DNA of 31,220 bases, from positions 1-31,220 of the forward strand of contig JBJXEH010000090.1 of NCBI GenBank assembly GCA_046153995.1. Reading direction: 5' to 3'. Positions 1 to 8,095 of the stretch are shown here, piece after piece. Numbering within the stretch: the stretch's first letter is position 1; each line of letters opens with the position of its first letter. Under the pieces are notes generated by a model. That model worked only from the letters and a program-made list of their open reading frames with translations. It did no database searches and was not told the origin of the DNA. The position numbers and the translations under genes were made by a program. This stretch comes from SZUA-430 sp046153995 (lineage in GTDB: Bacteria; Pseudomonadota; Alphaproteobacteria; Micropepsales; Micropepsaceae).

Positions 1-203
1 TCCGCATAAGCCGCGAGCCCATCGTCCGAAGGATCGCGCGTCGTCGCCACGCAGATCGTCTCGATCAACTCGGACTTCTTCAGGCGATGCAGGATATGCC
101 AGATGAGCGGCTGCCCGACGACCGGTGCCATCACCTTGCCCGGCAACCGCGTCGACTTCATCCGCGCTTGCACGACGGCGGCGATGTGCGGCTTCTTCGG
201 CAT
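1..203 (-). CDS. SpsF-like cytidylyltransferase, 3' end outside window
   Basis: The minus-strand frame starts at the ATG at 203-201 and runs off the left edge, so about 67 N-terminal residues are seen. It opens MPKKPHIAAVVQARMKSTRL and continues PGKVMAPVVGQPLIWHILHR. The QARMxSTRLPGKVM stretch is the nucleotide-binding signature of SpsF-type (COG1861) acylneuraminate cytidylyltransferases, which activate sugars such as nonulosonic acids with CTP. A good ribosome-binding site (GGAGG) lies just upstream. The gene is divergent from the sulfotransferase gene. The substrate cannot be read from this fragment. A role in nonulosonic-acid activation for flagellin or surface glycans is inferred from the FlmG-like and FlbT genes nearby. 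Confidence 0.85.
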   Translation of the reverse strand, partial: MPKKPHIAAVVQARMKSTRLPGKVMAPVVGQPLIWHILHRLKKSELIETICVATTRDPSDDGLAAYA

Positions 204-321
204 GGGGGAGCCTCCGTCAAACGTAAAAACGCGTTAACTCAATCTAAAGACCCAAGGGTTACCAACTCCATAAAGTGCGCTCCGGCCGCGCACGGGCTCA
301 CCGCGCGAACACGAAGAACGT

Positions 322-1158
322 ATGACCACCGAAACCAAACCGTTCTTCGTCGTTTCATCGGGACGCTCCGGAACGGCGATGATGCAGCGTCTGTTCTCGT
401 GTTTCCCGCAAGTCGAGATGCACCACGAATACATGGTGCATCACATACAACCCGTTGCGGTGAAGCATCACATGGGGATGGTGGGCTTAGGCGAAGCGTT
501 GCACACGTTGCGCGCCACACACGCCGCCGCCGTCCACTACAGCGACGCGCCGCTCTGGGGCGACTCGTCCAGCAAGCTGTCGTGGCTGATCCCCGCGCTC
601 GATCGTCTCTTCCCGAACGCACACTACATTCATCTCGTGCGCGACGGCCGCAAGGTCGCAAGCTCCTTCCTGCACAAGCACGCTGGCGAGTGCTACGACG
701 ATCATTCAACGGCGGTGATGCAACGCTTCTACGACGCGAAGGGCGAACTGCCCGCGCCACCGCCGGAGAAGAAATATTGGTGGCCGCTGCCGCCCCGCGG
801 TCACGCACAAGAGCACGAGTTCCTGACCTACAACCAATTTCAGCGCATCGCGTTCCACTGGGGCGAGATCAACCGCACGATCGTCCACGACCTCGACATG
901 ATCCCCGAAACGCGCCGCCACACGGTGCGCCTCGAAGATCTCGCGACGCGCGGCGACGCGCGTCAAGGATTGCTCAACTTCTTAGGCCTGCCATGGGACG
1001 ACCGGATCATGGGTCTCCTGAACCGCCCGCACAACGTCACGCGGCCGGAAGACTATCCGCTCACCAGTGAGCAGACGCACCAGTTCCAAATGATCGCGGG
1101 CGACGCCATGGAGATGCTGGGCTATCACCGCCGCGCCGAGTACCGCGTCGCATATTAG
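322..1158 (+). CDS. Sulfotransferase family protein (PAPS-dependent type)
   Basis: This 278-residue protein has the two nucleotide-binding motifs of sulfotransferases. The 5'-phosphosulfate loop is SSGRSGTAMMQRLF at residues 12-25, and the 3'-phosphate motif is LVRDGRKVASS from residue 105. Members move a sulfo group from PAPS to hydroxyl or amino groups of sugars, lipids or proteins. There is no signal peptide or membrane segment, so it should be cytosolic. It is divergent from the SpsF-like gene and lies 80 bases before a methyltransferase gene in the same direction, which suggests joint modification of a surface sugar. The acceptor is unknown. The ATG start leaves only three residues before the conserved core and fits the family. 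Confidence 0.85.
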   Translation: MTTETKPFFVVSSGRSGTAMMQRLFSCFPQVEMHHEYMVHHIQPVAVKHHMGMVGLGEALHTLRATHAAAVHYSDAPLWGDSSSKLSWLIPALDRLFPNAHYIHLVRDGRKVASSFLHKHAGECYDDHSTAVMQRFYDAKGELPAPPPEKKYWWPLPPRGHAQEHEFLTYNQFQRIAFHWGEINRTIVHDLDMIPETRRHTVRLEDLATRGDARQGLLNFLGLPWDDRIMGLLNRPHNVTRPEDYPLTSEQTHQFQMIAGDAMEMLGYHRRAEYRVAY

Positions 1159-1238
1159 TCACACGCGCGGGACACGCATCACGCGCTCTAACTCCGCTTT
1201 AACTCCCAGCGCTCACGCTTCGATCATCGACAGCGTGG

Positions 1239-2393
1239 ATGCGTCCCATGCCTTTGACTTGCGATCTCTGCCGCGGCACAGCACTTGAACACGCCTACGC
1301 ACCACAAGGCGCACGGCGGCAAGTGTGGCTCTGCACCCATTGCGGCTTGCTGCAAAGCCTGCCGCGCGATCGGGCTACCGGCGCCGCAAAGCAACGCAGC
1401 CACCTGCGCCATGCGAAAGGCTTCCGCGCCGAAGCAAACCTCGCAACGCTGCGGCCGTTCTTGAGCAAGAACAAGCAGCTCCGCGTGCTCGACGTCGGCG
1501 CACACCGCGGCGCCTTTGCGCTGGAGCTAAAGGCGGCCTATCCGAAGGCGACGGTCATCGGCATCGAACCGAACGCACGCCTCGTGGATCCATGGGCGCG
1601 CAAACCCGGCTTCACGTGGCTGAGCGCCCGCTTCGAAGACACGCGCCTCGAAGACGAAGGCTTCGACCTCATCTATTCCTGCCACACGCTGGAACGCTTG
1701 AAAAGCGCGCGCGAAGCGCTACTCACCCACCGCTCGACACTCGCACCCGGCGGCTATCTCCTGATCGAAGTACCGAACGTCGCGCACATCGGCTACGCAG
1801 ACATCGTCGACGAGTTCTTTGCCGAAAAGCACCTGACCCACTTCTCCCGCCGCACGTTGATCCGCATGCTCGGAATCTGCGGCTTGCGCGCCATCGCGAT
1901 CGCGGACACGCGCGACACGGCGAACCTCACCGTCGTCGCGGTGAAAGGCGACGAACCGCGCCTCGCCGTACCCGCCGACCGCCACGAAGTCGAAACCGCC
2001 GCGGCTCTGATCTCGGCCTATCAAGTCGCACGCATGAAAAACGTGAGGGCACTCTCGAACGTCGCCCGCACGATCGACGCGATGGCCCCGCGCAAAGTCG
2101 CCGTCTGGGGCGCCGGCCGCCTGCTCGGCAACCTGATCGAAAACGGCGGTTTGAAAGCACAGTCGTTGGCAGCCGTCGTTGACCGCAACCTGATCCGCTA
2201 CACGAGCGAAGCCCACGGTGTCCCCCTGTCGCCACCCGAGATGCTGGCCCGCCTAAAGCCCGACATCGTCGTGGTCCTCTCGCGCAGCCTCGAACAAGAA
2301 ATCCGCCGCGAAGCCGAAACCCACGTGCCCGGCGCCGAAGTCATCGCTTACGCCGAACTTCTCGAACGCGCGAAAGCACACGTGGCGGCATAG
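1239..2393 (+). CDS. Zinc-ribbon class I SAM methyltransferase (sugar C-methyltransferase-like)
   Basis: A 384-residue protein with three parts. The N-terminal zinc ribbon has Cys8, Cys11, Cys32 and Cys35. A SAM-binding Rossmann domain follows, with VLDVGAHRG at residues 83-91. The C-terminal domain from about residue 285 has KVAVWGAGRLLGNLIENGG. This order matches the NDP-hexose C-methyltransferase family (methyltransferase 13/14 architecture), whose members methylate nucleotide-linked sugars. A second in-frame ATG at 1248 would remove three residues; neither start has a clear ribosome-binding site. With the upstream sulfotransferase it forms a likely sugar-decoration pair. A palindromic repeat follows the stop by 12 bases. 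The family call is firm; the sugar substrate is inferred. Confidence 0.82.
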   Translation: MRPMPLTCDLCRGTALEHAYAPQGARRQVWLCTHCGLLQSLPRDRATGAAKQRSHLRHAKGFRAEANLATLRPFLSKNKQLRVLDVGAHRGAFALELKAAYPKATVIGIEPNARLVDPWARKPGFTWLSARFEDTRLEDEGFDLIYSCHTLERLKSAREALLTHRSTLAPGGYLLIEVPNVAHIGYADIVDEFFAEKHLTHFSRRTLIRMLGICGLRAIAIADTRDTANLTVVAVKGDEPRLAVPADRHEVETAAALISAYQVARMKNVRALSNVARTIDAMAPRKVAVWGAGRLLGNLIENGGLKAQSLAAVVDRNLIRYTSEAHGVPLSPPEMLARLKPDIVVVLSRSLEQEIRREAETHVPGAEVIAYAELLERAKAHVAA

Positions 2394-2405
2394 CTCCAAT
2401 TGCTT

Positions 2406-2450
2406 GTCATCCCGGCCAAGCGGAGCGCAGCGAGCGCGAGCCGGGATGAC
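2406..2450. repeat. REP-like imperfect palindrome of alphaproteobacterial type
   Basis: An 11-base arm GTCATCCCGGC at 2406-2416 is matched by GCCGGGATGAC at 2440-2450. The middle is rich in AGCG/GAGC repeats and partly self-complementary. Elements of this wording are dispersed through many alphaproteobacterial genomes. It lies just after the methyltransferase stop, with no T-run, so it is more likely a dispersed palindromic repeat than an intrinsic terminator, although it may stabilise the mRNA 3' end. Confidence 0.7.
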
Positions 2451-2461
2451 ATGTGTTGATG

Positions 2462-2496
2462 AAAAAAACGGGGCCGGCAAAAACGCTGCCGGCCCC
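2462..2496 (-). terminator. Intrinsic terminator downstream of flbT
   Basis: On the minus strand a 10-bp perfect stem (GGGGCCGGCA with TGCCGGCCCC, at 2496-2487 and 2479-2470) with a 7-base loop is followed after one G by seven T residues (2468-2462). This is a strong rho-independent terminator for flbT, whose stop is about 105 bases upstream. On the plus strand there is no T-run after the stem, so it should act mainly on the minus-strand transcript. Confidence 0.85.
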
Positions 2497-2600
2497 GCCC
2501 TCGACTACCCCCACCGTGCCGAAGCCGGTCGATGCGCTGCTTTTGTTTTTCTTTGTGCGCCCGACCGATACGAACAACCGGCAGCTTTTGGTCCCGCTTA

Positions 2601-2993
2601 TTAAGCTGCGTTTTCCACCGGCTGTTCAGAGTCGAAGAGTGTGTGGCACTTGATCAGTGCCTTGTATGTGTGCCCCACCAACACGTCGCGCGAGATCGCA
2701 ACGCACAGGTTCAGTGTTTCGCTGTCATGGATGTCGCGCATGAACGCCGACATCTCGCTGACGAATTCGTCGTAATAACGCGCCGCATCGTCGTTGCCCT
2801 GATAGAGCATCAAGATCGCATAGTAGATGCGCTTCGCCGGCGTCGTAGCGTCCCCCGCCTGCAGCATGTCGCGATCGCGAAGCACAGTCACTTGGTTCTC
2901 GACGATGAAGCTGGCAGCACGGTCGCCGTTGATCAGCACCGCGCCGTTCACAACGAACTTTTCACCGGGCTTAAGAGAGAGTTTCAGCGTCAT
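2601..2993 (-). CDS. flbT: Flagellar biosynthesis repressor FlbT
   Basis: A 130-residue protein starting MTLKLSLKPGEKFVVNGAV, which closely resembles the start of Caulobacter FlbT, including the LKPGEKF and NGDR motifs and the TTPAKRIYY segment. FlbT is a post-transcriptional regulator that binds flagellin mRNA leaders and lowers flagellin output when assembly is incomplete. The open frame extends upstream to 3128, but the conserved family sequence begins at the ATG at 2993, preceded by an AGGA-containing site, so that start is chosen. The usual partner gene flaF is not in the window. The gene is divergent from the FlmG-like gene, which points to flagellin synthesis and modification being controlled together. 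A strong terminator ends its transcript. Confidence 0.92.
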   Translation of the reverse strand: MTLKLSLKPGEKFVVNGAVLINGDRAASFIVENQVTVLRDRDMLQAGDATTPAKRIYYAILMLYQGNDDAARYYDEFVSEMSAFMRDIHDSETLNLCVAISRDVLVGHTYKALIKCHTLFDSEQPVENAA

Positions 2994-3175
2994 GACGCCT
3001 GCGTCCTTGTTCCGTCGTCTCATCCGACAATAGGCGTTCAGGGTTAACACGCACCTTCCGCCGAAAAACTTTTTGGTCAACAAAGCGTTGAGATCGCACA
3101 CCCGAGCCGCGCCCAAGATTAGCGCCACCTTAAAGTGTCCCCGCGTATTCTAGCGATCGATCACGGGACAAGAAA

Positions 3176-4852
3176 ATGGCGCTGCAAGCCGCACAGAATA
3201 CGCAAGCGTTCGCAACCGAACCGCCGCTCGAAGCGGTGCAGGCGTTGCACCAGGCCATCGCGCACTACAGATCGGGCGATTGGGCGAAGGCCGCGGTCGC
3301 CGCCGCGAACGCCGCCGAAGCGCACGCACGTTATGCAGGCGCTTATCACCTGCTGGCGCTCGCGCTCGACAACTTGGGACAACGCACCAAAGCGTTCGAG
3401 ATGTTCGACCGTGCGCTTAGGCTCGACCCAGTCAACGCGAACCTGATTCTAGACTTCGCCAATGCCGCCGTGAAGTTGCAGCACACCGGCGCCGCCGAGA
3501 ACGCCTACCGCGCCTACCTTGAACTCCGCCCCAATTGCCCGAAGGGATTGAGCGGGCTCGCCGCTTGCAAACTCGCGGCAGGCGACATCGGCGAAGCGCG
3601 CCGCATCGTACAGACCGCGCTCGACCGCACGCCGGAATCCGCCGCGCTCTGGAACACGCTCGGCACGATCTTGATCGAAGCCGGCGATTTCGAAGGCGCG
3701 ATCGCAGCATACGCACCGGCGCAACGCCTCGCACCGGCAACCGCCCGCACGTTCCACAACATCGCGCACGCGCAAAGCCACACCGGCAAGCACGAACAAG
3801 CCATCGAAAATTTTTCGCGCGCGCTCGAACTCGCGAGCGACGAAAGCGACCGCGCCACGATCCGCCACGCCCGCGGCCTGTGCCACGCCGCAGCGGGTCG
3901 CTTGACCGAAGCCTGGGGCGACTACGAAGAGCGCCTGAACCCGGCCTTCGCACAGGCAACCCACTTTGCGATCCGGGCAACACAATGGGACGGCGAAGAC
4001 CTGTCCGGTCGCAAAATCCTCATCGTGGGCGAACAAGGCTTAGGCGACGAAATCATGTTCGCCGGGATGATCCCCGACCTGATCGACCGCGCCGGTCCGA
4101 AGGGCAAAGTGATGCTAGCGGTCGATCAACGCCTCGTACCGCTGTTTCAGCGTTCATTCCGAACGGCCCACGTCGGCGCAGAGATGCACACGAAGAACGA
4201 TGCGAAATCGGTACGCGTCGTACCATGGGCAACTGGCGATCTCGCGCCGGACGTCTACGCCCCTGTGGGCTCACTGCTCGCTCACCTGCGCCCGGACATC
4301 GAAAGCTTCACACCCCGCGCCTATCTGAAACCCGATCCCGCCCGCGTGCGCCACTGGATGCACCGGCTCGAAGCGCTTGGCCCCGGCCCCTATGTCGGCA
4401 TCAGCTGGAAATCGATGCTGGTCACCACCGCACGCAAGAAATTCTTCAGCGCGCTCGAAGACTGGGCACCCGTTCTCGAAATCACGTCGGTGAAATTCGT
4501 GAACCTGCAATACGGCGACTGCAAAGCCGAACGCGACGCGGTCACCGCCAAACACGGCGTCACGATCCACAATTTCGCGGATATCGATCTGACGAACGAT
4601 ATCGACGAGAAGGCAGCCCTCTGCCAAGCGCTCGACCTCGTCGTCTCGTCCCCCACCGCGCCCGCGATGCTCTCTGCCGCGACCGGCACCGAAACTTGGC
4701 TCCTAACCGCGGGCCCGCTCTGGCAACAGCTCGGCACAGCACATTACCCCTGGTACGCGAGCACGCGCGTGCTCACCCCCGGAAAATTCGCCGACTGGCC
4801 CGCCCTGATGCAACGCCTCGCTTGCGAAATCGAGACCTTCGCGTCACGCTGA
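3176..4852 (+). CDS. TPR-containing glycosyltransferase, FlmG-like (probable flagellin modification)
   Basis: A 558-residue protein. Residues about 20-265 are tandem TPR repeats, with typical spacings such as AYHLLALALDNLGQ and LWNTLGTILIEAGDFEGAI. Residues about 280-555 form a glycosyltransferase fold with VGEQGLGDEIMF near residue 283, GPYVGISWKS near residue 402 and VVSSPTAPAMLSAATG near residue 489. This TPR-plus-GT layout is that of FlmG, which in Caulobacter attaches pseudaminic acid to flagellin using its TPR part to bind the substrate. No membrane segment or signal peptide is seen. It is divergent from flbT and near a cytidylyltransferase, which supports a flagellin-glycosylation role. 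Other TPR-GT proteins of unknown target share this layout, so the exact substrate is inferred. A YjbR gene follows after 4 bases. Confidence 0.78.
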   Translation: MALQAAQNTQAFATEPPLEAVQALHQAIAHYRSGDWAKAAVAAANAAEAHARYAGAYHLLALALDNLGQRTKAFEMFDRALRLDPVNANLILDFANAAVKLQHTGAAENAYRAYLELRPNCPKGLSGLAACKLAAGDIGEARRIVQTALDRTPESAALWNTLGTILIEAGDFEGAIAAYAPAQRLAPATARTFHNIAHAQSHTGKHEQAIENFSRALELASDESDRATIRHARGLCHAAAGRLTEAWGDYEERLNPAFAQATHFAIRATQWDGEDLSGRKILIVGEQGLGDEIMFAGMIPDLIDRAGPKGKVMLAVDQRLVPLFQRSFRTAHVGAEMHTKNDAKSVRVVPWATGDLAPDVYAPVGSLLAHLRPDIESFTPRAYLKPDPARVRHWMHRLEALGPGPYVGISWKSMLVTTARKKFFSALEDWAPVLEITSVKFVNLQYGDCKAERDAVTAKHGVTIHNFADIDLTNDIDEKAALCQALDLVVSSPTAPAMLSAATGTETWLLTAGPLWQQLGTAHYPWYASTRVLTPGKFADWPALMQRLACEIETFASR

Positions 4853-4856
4853 CGCG

Positions 4857-5216
4857 ATGAAGCCCGCCGACATCGAAAAACTCCTACTCGCGCTCCCCGG
4901 TGCCACGCTCTCCATCCAATGGGGCAACGACCGCGTGTTCAAAGTCGGCGGCAAGATGTTCGCCGTCATCGGCTTTCACGACAACAAAAGCTTTGGTGGC
5001 ATGTCGTTCAAAGCCTCCAGCGAAAGCTTCCGCATCCTGACCGAACTCGCCGGCATCAAACCCGCCCCCTACCTCGCCCGCGCCGAGTGGGTCTATCTCG
5101 ACAAACCCACCCGCCTCCCCGCAAAGGAACTCAAAGCCTACCTAACCCGAGCCCACGCCATCGTAGCGTCAGGCCTGCCGAAGAAGACGCAGAAGCAATT
5201 GGGGATCACCCCTTGA
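4857..5216 (+). CDS. MmcQ/YjbR family protein
   Basis: A 119-residue protein with the compact YjbR fold. The features are LLLALPGATLSIQWGNDRVFKVGGKMFAV at residues 9-37 (seen here as several short conserved blocks), SFKASSESFRILTE, and a C-terminal helix with LTRAHAIVASGLPKK. The family has a double-wing fold sometimes linked to DNA binding, but its role is unsettled. Its ATG comes 4 bases after the stop of the TPR glycosyltransferase, so the two are probably co-transcribed, though no functional link is evident. Family assignment is confident; function is not known. Confidence 0.85.
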   Translation: MKPADIEKLLLALPGATLSIQWGNDRVFKVGGKMFAVIGFHDNKSFGGMSFKASSESFRILTELAGIKPAPYLARAEWVYLDKPTRLPAKELKAYLTRAHAIVASGLPKKTQKQLGITP

Positions 5217-5285
5217 ACTTGCGACCGCCGCGCTAACCCCCTAGGTTCGTCTCAACAGCCATTTCCACCACTGTTCGAGAGACCC

Positions 5286-6134
5286 ATGAAGAAGTTCGAA
5301 GGCACCAGCAGCTACGTCGCGACCGACGATTTGCGCATCGCGGTCAACGCGGCAATCACGCTTGAGCGTCCGCTGCTCATCAAAGGCGAACCCGGCACCG
5401 GGAAAACCGTGCTGGCGTTCGAGGTCGCAAAGGCGATCGGCGTGCCGATCATCCAGTGGCACATCAAGTCGACGACGAAGGCGCAACAGGGCCTCTATGA
5501 ATACGACGCGGTCAGCCGCCTGCGCGACAGCCAGCTCGGCGATGAGCGCGTGAAAGACATCAAGAACTACATCTCGAAGGGCAAACTGTGGGAAGCGTTC
5601 ACGAACGACGCCCGCCCCGTGCTTCTGATCGACGAGATCGACAAGGCCGACATCGAATTCCCGAACGACCTGCTGCTCGAACTCGACCGCATGGAGTTCT
5701 TCGTCTACGAGACCGGCGAAACGATCAAGGCCAAGCAACGCCCGATCGTGATGATCACCTCGAACAACGAAAAAGAACTGCCGGACGCCTTCCTGCGCCG
5801 CTGCTTCTTCCACTACATCAAATTCCCCGACCGCGACACGATGACGAAAATCATCGATGTCCACTACCCGAAGATCATGGACAAGCTGGTCGGCGAAGCG
5901 CTGAACATCTTTTACCAAATCCGCGAAGTCCCCGGCCTGAAAAAGAAGCCATCGACGTCTGAGTTGCTCGATTGGCTGAAACTCCTCATGGCCGACGACA
6001 TCACCGCCGAAACCCTGCGCGAACGCGACCCGTCAAAACTGATCCCACCGCTACACGGCGCGCTGCTGAAGAACGAACAAGACGTCCACCTGTTCGAACG
6101 CCTGGCATTCCTCGCGCGCCGCGAAAGAAATTAG
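5286..6134 (+). CDS. MoxR-family AAA+ ATPase
   Basis: A 282-residue AAA+ ATPase of the MoxR branch. The Walker A motif is GEPGTGKT at residues 34-41 and Walker B is VLLIDEID at 112-119. A sensor-1 region TSNNEKELPDAFLRRC follows. MoxR ATPases act as chaperones that insert metals or mature target complexes, usually with a VWA-domain partner encoded next door. Here the matching VWA gene lies at 8763, with three secreted-protein genes in between, so the usual pair is split. No membrane segment is present. The ATG at 5286 has only a weak GAGA site upstream, but the N-terminus MKKFEGTSSYVATDDLR is typical of this subgroup. Confidence 0.93.
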   Translation: MKKFEGTSSYVATDDLRIAVNAAITLERPLLIKGEPGTGKTVLAFEVAKAIGVPIIQWHIKSTTKAQQGLYEYDAVSRLRDSQLGDERVKDIKNYISKGKLWEAFTNDARPVLLIDEIDKADIEFPNDLLLELDRMEFFVYETGETIKAKQRPIVMITSNNEKELPDAFLRRCFFHYIKFPDRDTMTKIIDVHYPKIMDKLVGEALNIFYQIREVPGLKKKPSTSELLDWLKLLMADDITAETLRERDPSKLIPPLHGALLKNEQDVHLFERLAFLARRERN

Positions 6135-6143
6135 GGCACACCT

Positions 6144-6240
6144 GGGACCGCGGGGGGGCGTACCTACTAAAGGAGGTACCGCGGCACCCGCGCACACCGC
6201 AGCGGCGAACGCGGTCCCCTAGCGCGCACGGCTGCGCTAG
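6144..6240. other. Structured intergenic segment with nested inverted repeats
   Basis: Between the MoxR gene and the first secreted-protein gene lie three nested or adjacent inverted repeats. GGGACCGCG (6144-6152) pairs with CGCGGTCCC (6210-6218). Inside it GTACCT (6160-6165) pairs with AGGTAC (6174-6179). CTAGCGC (6219-6225) pairs with GCGCTAG (6234-6240). The inner loop carries AAAGGAGGT (6169-6177), fully complementary to the usual 16S rRNA 3' end, but no start codon follows within 30 bases. There is no T-run, so it is not an obvious intrinsic terminator. It may be a regulatory RNA leader for the secreted genes. Confidence 0.5.
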
Positions 6241-6269
6241 CGTCGCGCACCCTCACCGGAGCGAACCCC

Positions 6270-7355
6270 ATGTCCCTTCTGGCTGCCGCCGCGCTGTTCA
6301 TCCCCACGATCAATGCCGTCCCCGCAACCGCTCACGAGCGCTCATTCCAAACGAAGATCGAGCAGGTCGCGCAATCCGATCTCCCGCTCTCGATCTGGCG
6401 CGCCAACGGTACGCATCTTCAGTCGACGCTGGTCTGCCCGGCGAACGCCGGTAACTTCGAACGCGTCCAGCTCGTCCCGTTCGACAACCACGGCTTCGAC
6501 GTCGGCTGCAATTTCGATTATCGCGGCGAAAGCCGCATCACGCTCTACCTCACGCGCCGCAAGGCCCAGTCGCTCGCCGACGATCTGCAAATCGCCAAGG
6601 ACGCACTGAAACAAAACATGACGTCGGCGCAGCTGATCGAAGGCGCGACCGCCGCCCCCACCGGTCTCCCATTCACCGGCGCGATCTATTCCGTCTCGGG
6701 CTCGATCCGCACGGCAGTGTGGGTCGCCGATGTCGCCGGCTGGACGATGAAGTTCCGCGCGACCTATCGCACCGAAAACGAACCCGGCACGATCGCTGCA
6801 ATAACCTCGCTGGCCGAAGGCGCGAAGAAGACAGCCGGTGCGCACCTGGTCGCGTGCGCCGCAGCTCCCACTGTCGTGCGCGACGGCAAAGAAATCACGG
6901 ACAAAGACAGGATCATGTCCCTCTCGCTGATGGCGGGCATCCTCGACGCGACCGCGGACGTCAAGGACGTCAAGCCCGCCGAACAATGGTGCGCCGAAGA
7001 AGCAACCGGCGACAAGGACACGCCGATACTCTTCTGGCGCAACATCGCGGGCGGCGGCAACGCAGGTCCGATGGACCGCATGAGCTTGATGACGATGGGC
7101 GAACCGCCAACGCTAGTCTCGACCGCCAACCCGACCGCAAGCCTCATCGAAGACGAAGCGGGCAAAGGCAAGGGCTTGATCCATCAGCTGACCGAGCAGC
7201 GCGGCGACACCACCTACGTCTTCACATACTTCGAAGGCCGCCCCGCAGCCGCAACGCTCTCGCCGGTCGCGAAGGACATCTTCCTCGACAAGCGCAATCC
7301 GATCAGCAGCTACAACTCGAAAACCAACACGATCACCGTCCCAAGCGGGTCGTAG
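6270..7355 (+). CDS. Secreted protein of unknown function (paralogue A of three)
   Basis: A 361-residue protein with an N-terminal hydrophobic stretch (MSLLAAAALFIPTINAVPAT) and a likely signal-peptidase site near ATAHE, so export to the periplasm is expected. I recognise no named family. A block from about residue 40 (SIWRANGTHL, a Cys-Pro, then VGCNFDY) and a later block (VWVADVAGWTMKFRATY) recur in the next gene. Further Cys residues (LVACAAAP, EQWCAEEA) suggest disulfides. The ATG is preceded by GGAG; there is no upstream in-frame start in the structured leader. It lies between a MoxR ATPase gene and its expected VWA partner, which suggests a linked role, but none can be named. Confidence 0.75.
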   Translation: MSLLAAAALFIPTINAVPATAHERSFQTKIEQVAQSDLPLSIWRANGTHLQSTLVCPANAGNFERVQLVPFDNHGFDVGCNFDYRGESRITLYLTRRKAQSLADDLQIAKDALKQNMTSAQLIEGATAAPTGLPFTGAIYSVSGSIRTAVWVADVAGWTMKFRATYRTENEPGTIAAITSLAEGAKKTAGAHLVACAAAPTVVRDGKEITDKDRIMSLSLMAGILDATADVKDVKPAEQWCAEEATGDKDTPILFWRNIAGGGNAGPMDRMSLMTMGEPPTLVSTANPTASLIEDEAGKGKGLIHQLTEQRGDTTYVFTYFEGRPAAATLSPVAKDIFLDKRNPISSYNSKTNTITVPSGS

Positions 7356-7431
7356 ACTAGGTACGGTGTCAACTTGACCATCCACGAGATTGCGCCGAAC
7401 ATGACCCAACCGCCCGAGATCGCGAGGCAGC

Positions 7432-8085
7432 ATGCACCGCACCCTCTTCTTCTTGCTTGCGTTCGCGCTCGCGGGATCGCCCGTTGCAGCTAAGGAACGC
7501 GCGCCCGATTCCGTCAAAAAGGCAAAGGCCGAAGCGCTGGTGGCGCAAACCAAGTCTGATGGCGTCTGGCGGACCGATGGCACCGGCGAGATTACCCATC
7601 TGGCAAGCGGCCTCAAATGCGCTGTCTCAGGTGACGGCGATCCGATTCAACTGAAAGAGCTAATCGTCTATCCGAAAGCGGCGTTGGGCGTATCGTGCGC
7701 TTTCACCCACACAACCGAGGCGGGGCTCACCGATACGACGCTCTATGTCTATTCGGCCCTAGGATTGACGAACGAGCAGCTGCTTGCTCAATCCGTCGGC
7801 GCCATTGAGATGGCGCACCCCGATTGGAAGCGGACCGACGGCCCGTCACTTAGTATCGAAATCAAAGGCAAAGCCGGGAACGCGGTCGCCCCCGCCGCCG
7901 CCCGGTTCGCCACGGCAGGATCGCCGGAGAAATTTTCATCGATTTGGGTCGGCGCGGCCAGGTCATGGGCAATCAAGGTTCGCACAACCTACCCGAGGGC
8001 AGACGCCACCCCGATGGAGTTGATGTCGCTGGTTTATTGGGCTCACGCCCGGCTGCACATCGCTCGTGATGACGCGGCGAAGTGA
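7432..8085 (+). CDS. Secreted protein of unknown function (paralogue B of three)
   Basis: A 217-residue protein with a clear signal peptide MHRTLFFLLAFALAGSPVAA, cleaved probably before KERAPD. The mature part carries GVWRTDGTGEITHLASGLKC, then a second Cys in GVSCAFTH, and later IWVGAARSWAIKVRTTYP. These match blocks of the preceding gene in order, including two Cys about 25 residues apart. The family is unknown to me; two-Cys secreted domains of this general look occur in uncharacterised alphaproteobacterial proteins. It follows the first secreted gene by 76 bases and precedes the third by 10 bases, so the three probably form one operon. Confidence 0.75.
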   Translation: MHRTLFFLLAFALAGSPVAAKERAPDSVKKAKAEALVAQTKSDGVWRTDGTGEITHLASGLKCAVSGDGDPIQLKELIVYPKAALGVSCAFTHTTEAGLTDTTLYVYSALGLTNEQLLAQSVGAIEMAHPDWKRTDGPSLSIEIKGKAGNAVAPAAARFATAGSPEKFSSIWVGAARSWAIKVRTTYPRADATPMELMSLVYWAHARLHIARDDAAK

Positions 8086-8095
8086 GGAACGGCTA

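Noticed and set aside
2404..2604. Short frames across the palindrome and terminator
   Set aside because: They run through a dispersed repeat and a terminator stem and have no ribosome-binding site.
3535..4860. Long plus-strand frame overlapping the TPR glycosyltransferase gene
   Set aside because: Arg-rich translation without motifs; it is an off-frame reading of the real gene.
7365..7380. GTCAACTTGAC short inverted repeat between two secreted-protein genes
   Set aside because: Five-base arms are expected by chance in a gap of this size.
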